Of a DNA stretch of 64,000 nucleotides, positions 10,272 to 20,937 are shown one piece after another. The stretch is from Symbiodinium natans. Lineage: Eukaryota; Sar; Dinophyceae; Suessiales; Symbiodiniaceae. The position numbers and the translations under genes are program-made. The DNA is taken from positions 240,001-304,000 of the forward strand of contig CAJNDS010002131.1 in the NCBI GenBank assembly GCA_905221605.1. The letters run 5' to 3'. The notes beneath the pieces were generated by a model, which saw nothing but the letters and a program-made list of their open reading frames with translations, had not been told where the DNA came from and searched no databases. How positions within the stretch are numbered: position 1 is the stretch's first letter; every line of letters starts with the position of its first letter.

Positions 10272-10412
10272 CCCCTTAAGCAGGCCCTTTATAGGGTTGA
10301 TTATGGGGATTATATAACCCCTTAAAAAGGCCCTTTATAGGGTTGATTATGAGGATTATATAAACCCTTAAAAAGGCCCTTTATAGGGTTGATTGTGGGG
10401 AATATAGGGACT
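10268..10412. repeat. Tandem repeat, three copies of about 52 bp
   Basis: Units begin AACCCCTTAA(A)AAGGCCCTTTATAGGG and end GATTAT(G)GGGATTATAT. The repeat begins at the predicted stop codon of gene C, so it would lie in its 3' UTR. Confidence 0.9.
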
Positions 10413-10574
10413 AATAGCCCATCTTGGTACCCAAACCCTAAACCCTAAACCCTCAACCCTAAGCCCGTAAGGCTTGGGGCCCAGTGGTTCGGGGTTTCGG
10501 CACTTGAGGGCTTCAAGTTGCATGCCTCTTGGGCATCCTAGGGGCTTTGGAGGGTTCTGGAACGAGGGTGGCAG

Positions 10575-10673
10575 GGGTTTAGGGTTTAGGGTTTAGGGTT
10601 GAGGGTTGAGGGTTGAGGGTTGAGGGTTTAGGGGTTAGGGTTTAGTGTTTAGGGTTTAGGGTTTAGGGTTTAG
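10575..10673. repeat. Telomere-type tract (TTTAGGG) with a TTGAGGG block
   Basis: TTTAGGG units flank five consecutive TTGAGGG units, so a variant has been locally amplified. Confidence 0.95.
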
Positions 10674-11150
10674 GAGGGATCTTGTTAAGGCAATCTAGCT
10701 TGGTTGCTCTTTAACCCCCCAATAAACGTTTAACTTTTAGCTCCCTTAAAAACAAAATGAGAGGAACCCTAAACTTATAAAGTGATAAAGTTGTAGTAAA
10801 GTCCCACCTAGCCAAGAGGCTGTCGGCTCTTCAGAGCCTTCCATATCATTGTTAGGGCTTCAATGCAGCCTAACCCCTAAACCCTAAACCCTAAACCCTA
10901 AACCATATATTCTGAAAACCCAAAACCGTGAAGCTCTGCATACCATGACCTAAAACTTTCAAGCCCACTTACAAAACCTGAAAAACCTTGAACCTCAGCA
11001 CTCAGCAACAAGCCCCAAGTCCCCGAAAGCCGATGTTTGTCCCTAAAAGCCCCTAATGAAGCCCCTAAACCCTAAACCCCAAACCCTAAACCCTAAACCC
11101 AAAACCCTAATCCTAGAGACCTCAACCTTCAACGCCAAGAGCAAAACCAG

Positions 11151-13175
11151 GGTCCCCCTTTGAAGAAATGAGTTCGAAGTCGATCGCGTTGGGCAGGCTG
11201 CTGGGAAGAGACGACCTGGGGGTTTAGGGTTTAGGGTTTAGGGATTAGGAGGACTTACCTTGAAAGCCAGCCGGACTGTAACGGTGGGCTACAACTTCCT
11301 ATTTTGGGGATATGGTAGCCTCTTATTTTGGTAACTAGGCGTTGAAGGTAGGTCCTTTGGGATTCAAGGGCGGTTTGTGTGCTCACGGTCTATGGTATTC
11401 AGGGTTTCGGATTTGGGGTTCAAGAGGTTTAGGGATGGCTCAAGCGCCGGATTGAGGGCTTTGCCCCAAACCCTAAACCCTAAACCCTAAACCCAAAACC
11501 CTAAACCCTAAACCCTACACCCTAAACCATAACGGGCTTAAGATTCAGAGCTGCCCTGCCCAGGGCTCTCCCCCTTCGCCAGCGCGCGAGCAGCCGACTA
11601 TGGCAACCGCAATCCCCGAAAGCCAGCCAACAAACATCGCCTCAAGAAGAAGCCTTCGAGCTGCCACAGACATCCTGAAGTAAATCTGCCTAAACCCTAA
11701 ACCCTAAACCCTAAACCCTAAACCCTGGACCAGAAGCTTAAAAGCCCTCAAGAAGCTTCATGCTATGCCCCGCGCTGAGCCCTGCCGCACTTTGCGAGGA
11801 CAACGCCGTCCTGACCGCAAGCGCCCTAAGAGAACTTGACTCTAAAAATTTTTGGGAGTCGGGCGAGGGTCTAGGGTCTAGGGTCTAGGGTTTAGGGTTT
11901 AGAGTTTAGGCCAAATTGCAACGTTGAGGTTCGGAGTTGTAGCTTGAAGTTCCCGTAGGGTCTTCGGGGGCACCCCAGTGAAGCTTCCTACTTGCTTCTG
12001 GCCATGTAGCCGGTTTCCTCATGAAGCCTTTCCGTATCCCTACTTTGGAGAAGACCCTGGAAGAAAAGTCAAGCTTTGCATAGGAACCTAGAACCAAAAA
12101 AAGCATCACGGTCCAAACTGTGGCCTACCCCCATCAGCTTTTGACCTTCTTCAGTCGCTGTGCACCCGAAGATTGAGCGTATTAGGGTTAAGCACAGATG
12201 TATGGCTTATAAGGTTTACATGTAGGGTTCCGCGCGGTCTGTAAAACTCCGGGGCATATAGCATGGCGGGCGTTGCAGAAATTCTTGACACCCTAAACGG
12301 CCCTAAACCCTAAACCCTACACCCTATTAAAACCCTTAGGAAGGCAAGGCCAGACCTCGGCCAGGAGCAACCGTCGTGGTGTAGGGCCTCGGCGAAACGG
12401 TGCGCAGTTGTAGAAGGCCACGGTTTAGGGTTTAGGGTTTGGAGTTTGGGGTTTAGGGTTTGGGGTTTAGGGTTTGGGGTTTAGGGTTTTGCCTGAACCC
12501 TAATGCTGTCTGGGATGGCCCCTTAAAACCCTCTGCAAAAGTCTTCCTGAATAGAATCCTCTTAAAAAGGAAAACATAATATGTGTCAAGGGCCTACCGA
12601 GCTCCGCGAAGGCCTATAGACCCCAAGACTTCCCCAACCCTAAACAGCATAGGGCTCAGGGCTCAGGGCTTAGGGCTTAGTGATGCTTAGTGCTTAGGGT
12701 TTAGGGCTGATACTGTCAGGGCTAAGTTTCTATGGACGATGAAAGGCTTCGCGGCAAGGGGTTCGGGCCTGAGGGTGTAGGGCTTGGCTGAAGGATGTTT
12801 CGGATTTAGGGGGTTTCTGTTCCGGGCCGAAGGAGGAGGGTGGGGTTACTAAACCCAGAGGCCTGCAAAGGAAAGGATGAGGCTTTAGCCAGCCCATGGC
12901 CAAAGCGGGCAACAAACGTTGAGGGAATCGAGTCCTTGTTTAAAAAAAGTTCTGGGGATTAGCTGTTCCTCAAACCCCTAAATCCCTCGCAAGCTTACGA
13001 AACTCCCTGAACCCTGTCAATTTCAAGCCAGTTGGTGTGTGGCAGCAGATCGGTTGGGTGCCCAGCAGGAAGGGCTGACCTCGTCCGCTATGGTCAGCAC
13101 AGTGCTGCCATTGTGGTCGGTGATGCCGTACGGCTCTCCGCCTCAGAGCACGTCAGCGAGCAGAGTGCAGATTGA
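11151..13175 (+). CDS. Gene B: 3' part of a multi-exon protein of unknown function
   Basis: Exons 11151-11221, 11564-11679, 11753-11868, 12354-12422 and 13069-13175 join in frame (159 codons including TGA at 13173-13175, after two leading bases). Donors: GTTTAGGG at 11222, GTAAAT at 11680, GTCTAGG at 11869 and GTTTAGGG at 12423. Acceptors all end in AG. The translation reads MSSKSIALGRLLGRDD ... RSLRAATDILKSFML ... TASALRELDSKNFWESGEDL ... GQHSAAIVVGDAVRLSASEH. It is hydrophilic and helical, with no domain I recognise. The acceptor choice at 11753 against 11756 is ambiguous (AG|A or AG|C). Telomere-type tracts fill all four introns, and two of the four donors are made by the tract itself. Confidence 0.6.
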
Positions 13176-13588
13176 TAGGCGGCGGCGCTCACATGAGCCC
13201 TAAGGGTTTTGTCAAGCTCGAAAGGCCCTGTAGCAAACCCCAAAACTGCAGGTGCTCTGCATCCCACACAACCTGCAATGAAGGGATGCAAAAGCCATGA
13301 AGAGAAGTGTCATGTGCAGCAGGCAAGCTACACGGGCCAGATCTGCCAAAGCCCGTGAATAGGTTCAGGTAGGTTCGTTGGGATTGAGGCGTAGGCTTTA
13401 GCGCGACAGTCTTGTCGGGTTTTGTTTTGAAACACACTCGAGGATCTAGAGCAAAGGTAATTGAAAATGCTTGGGGTTGAGCTTTACAAAATGGAGGGCT
13501 TTCTATAAAACAAAAACAGTGCAGAGCAGCCTTACACTCGTATCGAACCTCAAATCCGAAAAACGACTAACCCTAAACCCTAAGGCAG

Positions 13589-13704
13589 GTACGGTGCCGA
13601 ATTCAAGCTTTGCTAAGCCTCGGACGCCGCGGCCGCGATGGAACGATGAGCACACATTCCTGGACGGCTTTGGTTTGCAAGCAACACCCATATCAGAACA
13701 ACGC
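13589..13704 (+). CDS. Supported exon, probably an upstream exon of gene E
   Basis: AG|GT start after AAGGCAG and a GTATAT donor at 13705. It encodes 38 codons (SSFAKPRTPRPRWNDEHTFL within) after two leading bases. Codon composition is richer in GC than the AT-rich microsatellite that follows. The strand is favoured by the splice sites. Link to gene E not proven. Confidence 0.4.
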
Positions 13705-13752
13705 GTATATACACATACACGTGTATAGAAATACAAAAATTTACTGTGAAGG

Positions 13753-13826
13753 AGTGTAGATATAAATATATATATATATACTTGTATACTATATATATAT
13801 ATACATATATATATATATGTTTATTC
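13753..13826. repeat. AT-rich microsatellite (TA)n with TATATG
   Basis: Runs of TATATATA and ACATATATATATATATG. Open frames across it (KYIYIYLYTIYIYTYIYIC) are repeat artefacts. Confidence 0.95.
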
Positions 13827-14112
13827 ATTTACTCCCCAAACAGTGTGTCAACACTTAATGGGCTTTTGTCTGGGTTCGCGAAATCAAAAAGCTCTAGTGG
13901 CTGTTGGACTTTCGAGCTGTTGGTGTCTTTTTGGGCCTGCTCTTGGTCCATTGGCATGCTCTTGCGTGCCCACACGGTGCCTCCTTTTTTGGGGTCTGCA
14001 CTGGCATCATATTACACATGCAGACCCCCCCCCCCAAACAAAAAAATAAATAAATAAAAGAGAGTTCATATGTACAGACAACCCAGGCCATGACTACCGA
14101 AGGTTCAGTCAG

Positions 14113-14151
14113 AAAGCCCTTGCAGCATCATGCGCTCACCGAACCACCCTG
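14113..14151 (+). CDS. Short exon candidate (13 codons)
   Basis: KALAASCAHRTTL between acceptor TCAGTCAG and a consensus GTGAGA donor at 14152. In phase 0 at both ends. Perhaps part of gene E. Short, so weakly supported. Confidence 0.3.
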
Positions 14152-14327
14152 GTGAGATGTCCTTGTGATTCAGCTGCTATGGACCTAGTGAACGAGCTTG
14201 TGGTCTAAGCCAGCTGTTGAATCGGCTGCCCCCAAAACCTGGAACCGTGAACCATGGTAACGTCGACGGCTTCTGGGTGGAGAGCCACGCCCTTATAACA
14301 CCTAAAACTCACGCCCCGAGCGCATAC

Positions 14328-14430
14328 TATAGGGGTCGGAATAATTATACTAATTCATTGTATTCCCTGATGGTCCCTGTATAAGTATACTATGGTGACC
14401 CCCCAAAGCCCTATTCTAATCATAAAGGCC
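14328..14430. mobile_element. Short inverted-repeat element, family H
   Basis: Reverse orientation relative to 3505-3602: begins TAGGGGTCGGAATAATTATA and ends near CTAATCATAAAGGCCCC. Confidence 0.65.
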
Positions 14431-14836
14431 CCGAACGCATAACGGCTTAGGGCGGCTTGGGGCTGCTTTGATTCCGTTGGGGTCGGCTCTGCTCAGAGAG
14501 GCTTGGGGGTGTTCTTGGCTTCGGCGGAATCCAGACTATACTAACCTACTCTGAGCCGGACATGGGTTTAGGGTTTAGGGTTTAGAGTTTAGGGTTTAGG
14601 GGGAGACCAACTCAAGGCAATCTCCGACGCCCTCGACGCTGCAACCTAAACCCAAATCACTGAATCGCTGAAGTTTTCGCAAAGCAGCGCAGCCGGCGGG
14701 GACGACTAGTTCAGGGCCTCAGAAGCAGCTGCTCTCATCTGACGGCATTTGCATAAGACCTTAGAACCTGGACCTACCACACCAGAAACTCAAACACCCT
14801 AGTTGTCATGAACAAAGCAATGTAGATGACAGATAG

Positions 14837-15109
14837 ATGACTCGTTGCCCTGGCGGCAAGCCCCTCGACGCCTGGATGCTGCTGGCACGAAGTGTTTGTT
14901 TGCCTGAAAACATCCCCTTAAGGCCTGGAAAACTACCTCAAAGCCACTGCCTCACAGGACAGGCTGGGATGGGGTCTGGGCTCTTGTTTGGAGAGGGGCA
15001 GCTTAGTTTGGCTCGGAGAGTCAGCTGGGTCGGGGCTTGGGTCGTTCAGGGCCAGCTCGGGCTTGGGTGCAAGAGGACTATCGGAGGAGCAACCCTAAAC
15101 CCTAAACCC
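14837..15109 (+). CDS. Open frame, possible exon of gene E
   Basis: 91 codons with an ATG start (MTRCPGGKPLDAWMLLARSV). The last residues are telomere-repeat derived, so a splice donor must lie earlier, for example GTCGTT or GTGCAAG near 15046 and 15069. Composition is protein-like. No family recognised. Confidence 0.35.
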
Positions 15110-15143
15110 TAAACCCTAAACCCTAGAGTCGAGGTCCCGGCAG

Positions 15144-16074
15144 AAATCCGGGCTACCTGGTGGCACCAAGGGCACCTGCGCTCAAAGTCGCCAAGTTGTG
15201 ACTGATGATGATTGGTTTAGGGTTTAGGGTTTAGGGTTTATAAGGGTTTAGAGTTTAGGGTTTAGGGTTTAGGGTCTTGCAGGCACTTGGAAGTTCCTCC
15301 GCATCCTGAGACCATGCCTGCGGGATAATAAGCCTCAGGGGCTTTGAAGGCTCCCGAAGGACTCAGGGCAACGATTTCTTTTGGCTTGATAGGGTTTAGG
15401 GTTTAGGGTTTAGGGGTTAGGGTTTAGGGTTTAGGGTTTAGGGCTTAGGGTTTAGGGTTTAGGGTTTAGGGCACTTTGGGGTTCGAGTCCCCAGCGTGCA
15501 GAGTTTGTTTCACCAGCGGCTTACCCAGCAGAATCCGCCGCAAGCACTCAAGACTCCGGACGCGGAACTCGCATCTCACAGCCTGATTTCCTCAATCCAC
15601 TTACTCCCCGAAACCCGAAGCCCTAAACCCTAGCCCTAAACCCTAAATCTAAACCCTAAAGCAACCGAGCACAAAAGAGGCTGGGGCTGAACAAACCTGC
15701 TCAAAAACATTTCAGGGGCCACGATAGGCTTGGGGCAAATAAACCGAGACTGTTCGGGTTTAGGGCTTAGGGTGAGGGTCTGGGTTTAGGGTTTAGGGTT
15801 TAGGGTTTAGGGTTTAGGGTTTAGCACTTGGAGTTTAGGTTTCAGGTTCAGGGCTTAGGGTCCTCTTCTCCGGTCTCTGCATCCCTGAACCCACTACCGA
15901 GGAAACGATGCCAACCATGCCCTCGCGCACGCGCGGCGCCTTGCTGTCGAGCGAGCCTTGGAACAAGGGCCGACGGTGGTAGCATTTAAGATTTGGCAGA
16001 ATCGAGGATTTGGGTGGGAAACATCGCATGTCAGACTGCAGAATGATTCTGAATCAGTGCTGAATGCATCGTAA
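15144..16074 (+). CDS. Gene E: 3' exons of an unknown protein
   Basis: Exons 15144-15214, 15495-15616 and 15902-16074 (TAA at 16072-16074) join in frame, 122 codons in total. The terminal exon is the best supported: 56 residues, containing HARRLAVERALEQGPTVVAF and ending SESVLNAS, after acceptor CTACCGAG|. The first intron uses donor G|GTTTAGGG at 15215. The second fits a GA donor (C|GAAGCC at 15617), known in dinoflagellates but unusual. No family recognised. The frame of the first exon is less certain. Telomere-type tracts occupy both introns. Confidence 0.55.
15380..15471. repeat. Telomere-type tract (TTTAGGG)
   Basis: Thirteen units, mostly perfect, within a gene E intron, orientation TTTAGGG. 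Confidence 0.95.
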
Positions 16075-16095
16075 TGTAGTCTCCTGATAAGTGTG

Positions 16096-16450
16096 GGGCC
16101 CCCCCCCAAACTAAATCCACCCCCGCAATAGTGTCACAAAAAAAATGGGACCCCCCCAAACTAATTTTCGGCCCTGGGCCCCCCCCACCGGCTCCTCTTC
16201 ATTTCCTCTTCGCTCCTCTTCCCTCTCCTCTTCCTCTCCTCTTCCTCTCCCTCTCCTCTTAGGTAATTAAGCTCAGGTAAGCTCAGATGAGCTCAGCTCC
16301 GGTAAGCTCTTCTTTTTTTTCTCATCTTGTTCTCTTCTTCTCTCTTCCGAAACCCAAAAACTTTTCATTATTGTAGGGGGGCAACCAAATTTTTGTCCCC
16401 TGAACTATTTTTTGAAAGCTTTTCATTATTGGAGGGGTCCACACTAACCA
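16096..16450. other. Low-complexity spacer with CCCCCCCAAACTAA and CTCTTC repeats
   Basis: Two CCCCCCCCAAACTAA-like boxes, a CTCTTCCTCT-type pyrimidine tract (16195-16260), GCTCAGATGAGCTCAG-like repeats, and two copies of an AACTTTTCATTATTG motif at 16359 and 16418. Lies between genes E and D; promoter or UTR of D is possible but nothing specific can be called. Confidence 0.5.
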
Positions 16451-16554
16451 GGATACGACATTAGCTGGCACAACGGCCCGGCTGAGGAAGGCCATCGCAC
16501 ATTGCCTCACACCCCACACGATCTAAGCCGGTAGCCTACTGATTTTTGCACTAG

Positions 16555-16920
16555 GCCCGGCCGCGGGTGAATTGCATGGCTCTGCAGTGCCTATCTCTTG
16601 GGGTCTGATGATTCTGGCGAGGTTTCTTTCGACTTCCGGTGGCCTGTGAGGTTCTAGCACTGAGCTAGAGCCCCGAACATTGAACACTTCGTTGCTGAGT
16701 TCATAAGCCCCCCAAAACGTGTACACTTTTGGTTTTGTAGAGAGTCTAGTATCCCAAAACGTGTAAAAGTGTACTCACTCAGCTACTAAGAACACATGGC
16801 GCATGAAGCAATCATGCCATCGCCTTCTGCTGGGCGCCCGAAGAGGCCCAAAACGCGTTTCCGGAGTGCCTGTACGCCGCACCCGCGAACGCTGTCGGGA
16901 TGGAAGCTGAGGGCTTTTGA
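16555..16920 (+). CDS. Gene D: 3' exons of an unknown protein
   Basis: Exons 16555-16645 and 16809-16920 (TGA at 16918-16920) join in frame, 67 codons including stop after two leading bases. The first acceptor is the best-formed in the window: CTGAT branch-like motif, T-run and CACTAG|. The donor at 16646 is GTGAGG. Translation runs PISWGLMILARFLSTSGGLN into HAIAFCWAPEEAQNAFPEC. No family recognised. The 163 bp intron holds a complete family D inverted-repeat element. An open stretch 16453-16516 (TTLAGTTARLRKAIAHC) could be the preceding exon if a 51 bp GC-AG intron is allowed. The minus strand is also open across 16523-16700 but lacks comparable splice signals. Confidence 0.6.
16688..16795. 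mobile_element. Short inverted-repeat element, family D
   Basis: Begins TTGCTGAGTTCATAAGCCCC and ends TACTCACTCAGCTACTAAG. A close relative at 58901-59002. Contains nested GTGTACACTTTT/AAAGTGTACTC inverted segments. Sits inside the gene D intron. Confidence 0.8.
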
Positions 16921-17002
16921 GGGGCTCCTCGTTTCGGGGAGGCAGGCTTAAGAGGCTCCATGTCCTGCACCCTCAACCCCAAACCCAGCGAACCCTGAGA
17001 AG

Positions 17003-17156
17003 TTGTTGGGGCGCCAGGGATGCTGTCAAGGCCAGGGGCGCAGGCTATTTACTCGCTCGAGGGACAGCATCCACTCATAAACCACAAATTCTAAAGCAAT
17101 GCGGGAAGCTGCTTGATTTAGCCCTTCGATCTCTCCTTCACGAAGAACAAATGTGA
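17003..17156 (+). CDS. Candidate 3'-terminal exon of an unknown protein
   Basis: 51 codons to TGA (17154-17156) after acceptor CTGAGAAG|. Helical composition, for example ILKQCGKLLDLALRSLLHEE near the C-terminus. It lies 80 bp past the gene D stop, on the same strand, and may be a separate short gene or an alternative last exon of D. Confidence 0.42.
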
Positions 17157-17309
17157 GGTTTCATTGTCAGCCCTACACCCTTGAAACGTCAGCGGCTCCG
17201 ACAAACTATCGTAAATAGGCAAGCTTGCCAAACAAGGAAGACTCACGGTTCAAAGCTTATCGGAGCCAGCAGGCAACATGTGCTGCAAAATCGGCGAAGT
17301 GTATCTATA

Positions 17310-17338
17310 CATATATATATATATATACACACACACAC
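17310..17338. repeat. (TA)n(CA)n microsatellite
   Basis: ATATATATATATATATACACACACACAC. Another TA/TG-rich tract lies at 17594-17740, and a CT run at 17569-17586. Confidence 0.9.
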
Positions 17339-18150
17339 TCCGTAAGCCCTAAAACCCCATAACCCTAAGCCCTAACCCCGAATAAGCCCTCAATATTTGG
17401 GATGTTTGGGGCTCCCTTGCCCACGGGCCTCGTAGTAGACTACAGCCAAGGTCACAAGCACCGCCAGGAGAAGCAACGAGAAGATAGACCTTGGGGTGTG
17501 TAGATATTAGGTTCAGGGTGTGGTGGGTTCAATACGGTTTGGATGAGGCTTTTGGGTTTAGGTGCTGTCTCTCTCTCTCTCTCTCTCAACACACCCGAAT
17601 ATGTATACTATGATATAGATTTATATACATATATGTATATACATATACATGTATATAATCGTGCATACATATCTACACTAGGCCGTAGCGCCGTAGGTGT
17701 CTTACTATATATATATAGATGTATGTATGTATGTAAGTATGAATGAGCAGCCGAGCAGCCGCAAAAAAAAAAAAAAAAACATAAGTAAATGCTAACCAAG
17801 AATTGATGGGTTACCCCTGGGGGGGGGGTGGGGAGCTGTCGCTTTGCAGCTTTTCTGGTTGCTGTGGTGATATCATATGCATCTGTCTGCCCTGCACGCC
17901 TATGACACTCTCAGAATACTGCCGGTACCGCTTTTTGTCAGAGCCATGGCTTTCCCACAATTCTGGCATAGACATGCCCCCCCAAAAGAAACCTCTTGCA
18001 ACGTTTAAACGTGGTCGCTAATAGGCTAACATGCAGATATATACATGGACATGAATATTCAAGCGTAGCGCGAGTTGTCATTCAAGACTCAACCCTTGCA
18101 GATTCGACCTAGAAATAAAACATCATAACCGCCCAAACCCCAAAATCTGC

Positions 18151-18266
18151 ATGCAGAACATACGCAGCTTGCACAGCTTCGTTTGGGTTACAAGCCAAGG
18201 GCAGCGCAGCATGCCCCCGGGAAGTGCGGTCATCGCTATTCGATATGCCTTGGTTGCAGAAGAACA
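18151..18266 (+). CDS. Candidate exon upstream of gene G
   Basis: Open plus frame containing SMPPGSAVIAIRYALVAEEQ, ending at a possible donor CA|GTTACC. No acceptor fixed. The longer open frame continues to 18486 through low-complexity G-rich sequence that is not credible coding. Confidence 0.35.
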
Positions 18267-18793
18267 GTTACCGTATTGGGTCCTTATACTCCGGGGATCC
18301 TACTATTTGGGCGTCTATACTAGGGTCCCCTGTTTTCGTATTTTCGTAAAGCCCCATATGATTGAGAGCAACGGTGGGTTACCCGTCAAGGCTCCGCTGA
18401 CTCAGCTTCAGGAGGGGGGGGGGGGGGGGGGGGGGAGGGAAAGACCCTGGCTTTTGTGTTTCAGTTCACGAAGATTAAGTGTTTAGGGTTCATGGCATCT
18501 CAAATTGAGCAGAATAGCATAGACTAGCCATTCCGCCCGGCAGAAAGCAAGTGTGGAACAACCAGACACATGCGCAAACAGACTTACGACTACAGCACAG
18601 TCTGAGTTCGTTAAAAATTGAATGAGGACCCCCAAACCCAAAGGGTCCTAAGTACCTATATGGGGTACACTTACCCAAACCATAATGCTACTTCCGATTA
18701 TAGAAACCGTACTTTCTACGTATGTACTTAGTGCCCTTTTGGAAAAGGGACCAAATTTCCGAGAAGTGACCACAGGCGCTTCCAATGTCTAAG

Positions 18794-19689
18794 CTGTCGA
18801 TGCAGGATGTTGGCGCGATGCGGATGCAGGTGCGCCCAAACGGCCCTAACCTTGAACCCTGAAAGGGTTTATGGTGCCTAGACCCTAGTAGGAATTATAG
18901 GCCCTAACCTTGAACCCTCAAAGGGTTTATGGTTCCTATACCCTAGTAGGAATTATAGTAGTCCAGGGTATTAGGTCCCAATTTTAGAGTTCATTTGGTC
19001 GCCAAGGACACCGCAGCATTGCGAACCGCTCGGGCAAACTCCGTCACACGTAGCAAGGGTCTCGGTGTTGGAGTGAGCAACGTTCTGCATGCACCTGCTT
19101 TCGACATGGTCCCCTAAACTCTAAACCCTAAACCCTAAACCCTAAACCCTAAACCCTGGTAAGGCCGCCTTCGGATTTGCATATGCACGCCATTGCCCGG
19201 TGACCGCTTTGAGTTTTCGGGCGCGGCGCGAAGCTGCGCGGAGTCCGCGTGAGTCGGGGACAGGGAGGCATGGCAGGCCCTTACCATCCTTCTGCTTTTA
19301 GGGTTTAGGGTTTAGGGTTTAGGGTTTGGCGGATGCCCAACAGATGATGCAACACTGCATGTACATGCGCCTGGGCATGATCTCCCTTGAGATCTCGATG
19401 TCTGCCCCCTGAGTTGTCGCTGATGCAGTCGAGCAAGAAGCCAACCCATTTTCCTCTCTGCATCCTTCCAGCAGTGTGTATCGCGCATGCTGTCCATGAA
19501 GCGCAAGAGGATGCAAGAAACCCTAAACCCTTAACCCTTAACCCTAAACCCTAAACCCTAAACCCTAAACCCTAAACCGGCTCCGAGCTTTGCCAAGCTG
19601 CCACATCTCTTCTGGCGAGACCTGCTCCCAAGGCACACACCCCCAAACCCAAGACTGTATCAATTCCTGATCCTTCACTAGTTTTATAG
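18794..19689 (+). CDS. Gene G: methionine-rich 121-residue C-terminal region, unknown function
   Basis: Exons 18794-18829, 19007-19072, 19164-19199, 19323-19403, 19472-19516 and 19588-19689 (TAG at 19687-19689) are all in phase 0 and add to 122 codons. Donors: GTGCGC, GTGAGC, GTGACC, then GC at 19404 and GA at 19517. The acceptor before 19472 follows a strong pyrimidine tract (TCCTCTCTGCATCCTTCCAG). The acceptor before 19323 is TTTAG at the end of a TTTAGGG array. The middle is Met-rich: QQMMQHCMYMRLGMISLEIS, then RMLSMKRKRMQ. No family recognised; the start is not defined. The first intron carries the 61-bp tandem repeat; the 3' end overlaps an 80-bp tandem repeat. Confidence 0.58.
18841..18962. 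repeat. Tandem repeat, two copies of about 61 bp
   Basis: Both copies begin GGCCCTAACCTTGAACCCT and end CTAGTAGGAATTATAG. Inside a gene G intron. Confidence 0.95.
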
Positions 19690-19815
19690 TTAAGAAAGTA
19701 CTGAAAGATTGAACTTCCATTCCTTATTGTGTTTAAGATCCTTCACCAGTTCATAGTTGGGATGCTACAAAAAGACTAAGTTTCTATTCCTCATTGTGTT
19801 TAAGTACCCTTAACA
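19664..19815. repeat. Tandem repeat, two copies of about 80 bp
   Basis: Copies share GATCCTTCAC(T/C)AGTT and ATTGTGTTTAAG landmarks. The predicted gene G stop lies within the first copy. Confidence 0.85.
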
Positions 19816-20259
19816 TGTAACATTGTTATCCCACTATGACATGGTTCAAAACCCCACGGAGCTCGAAGCCCGGAGTCCTGAAGACAGAGCCCCTTATGCT
19901 CCAACCTTAAACCCTAAACCCTGAACCCTGAACCCTAAACCCTAAACCCCAAACCCTAAACACCCCAAACCCTAAACCCTAAACCCCCGAACCTCAGACT
20001 TCGAACCCCACGAGCAAGAAACTCGCTCAGCCCATCCCAAAGGGTACCCCATTTCTATACCCCTGAAAATACCCTACACAAATTAAAGACTTAGGGTAGC
20101 TACATGGTCCCTTAGTATGGGCCCTTAAAAGGGGACCCCTCATATGCCCCTTACATACCCTATACAAGTCAAGGGCCCATACATCAGAACCCTTTAAAGG
20201 AGGCCAGAGACCATGTTAAGGGCCCATGAAACTACCCTCAGAAGCCATGAAAAAATCTA

Positions 20260-20405
20260 CTTACTGTAGGAGCCTTAATAATTAGAACAGGCTTTTGGGG
20301 GTTATCATGGTGTAAGTATAAAGGGACCCTATGGGAATAGTATAATTCTAAATTTTCAAAGGAACCCTAAGGGAAGATGATTCGTAATTCTTCCGACCCC
20401 TATAT
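20260..20405. mobile_element. Short inverted-repeat element, family H
   Basis: Left end AGGAGCCTTAATAATTAGAA, right end TAATTCTTCCGACCCCTAT. Confidence 0.7.
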
Positions 20406-20469
20406 TGGCCGCGGGGACTGGCTCGGCCGCTGGCTTTGCTTTGCCACTCAACCATATTAAAGGCGCAGC

Positions 20470-20577
20470 TAAACTACTAATTGCTTAAGAACACCAAAAA
20501 AAATATTCTTCCTTACTAAGGAAAATATAGGGATTCCTATTTTGTGTTTTTGGGGGGTTCTTGAGCAAATAGTAGTA
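20470..20577. mobile_element. Short inverted-repeat element, family E
   Basis: Left end CTACTAATTGCTTAAGAACA, right end GGGGGGTTCTTGAGCAAATA. Confidence 0.75.
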
Positions 20578-20587
20578 TATAAAGCTT

Positions 20588-20937
20588 GTGCCCAGGCCCT
20601 CACGCCCCCTTACTCCCAGCAGGGTTGACGTTGAAGGTCCAGTTTTGTGTTTTGTCGGGCAGTTTCGGCTGCTGCGTTTTAAGGCAAGACGTGAGCTTTC
20701 GCGTACAAGGCCGTTTAGGGTGAAGGGTTTAGGTTCCAGCGATGGTCTGTCGGGGACATGGTTTGAGTTTTCGCTTGAGTTGAGTCGCCAAGGCTCGTGC
20801 CTGTTAGTTCCTTACATATCTGCATCTACATATAGGGATTCATATCCGGGGTAGAAAAAGCAACGTCGTTTGCAGGCTTGGCTTTTAGCGGTATAGGACA
20901 CTCGGAATGCCCTCAGCACGAGAAAGAGCATGTGTAG
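20588..20937 (+). CDS. Exons of an unknown protein (last exon 20876-20937)
   Basis: The last exon is supported by acceptor CGTTTGCAG| and encodes LAFSGIGHSECPQHEKEHV then TAG (20935-20937). Upstream lies an open frame at 20588-20851 (within it RLLRFKARRELSRTRPFRVK) that probably contains one or two exons; it includes TTTAGGG-like bases and several GT sites, so its exact exons were not resolved. Function unknown. Confidence 0.4.

Noticed and set aside
10268-10412. CRISPR-like array
   Set aside because: Only three direct repeats without spacers. The context is eukaryotic.
18350-18486. C-terminal part of the plus frame that starts at 18151
   Set aside because: Passes through a run of about 25 G and lacks splice support. 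Only 18151-18266 was kept.
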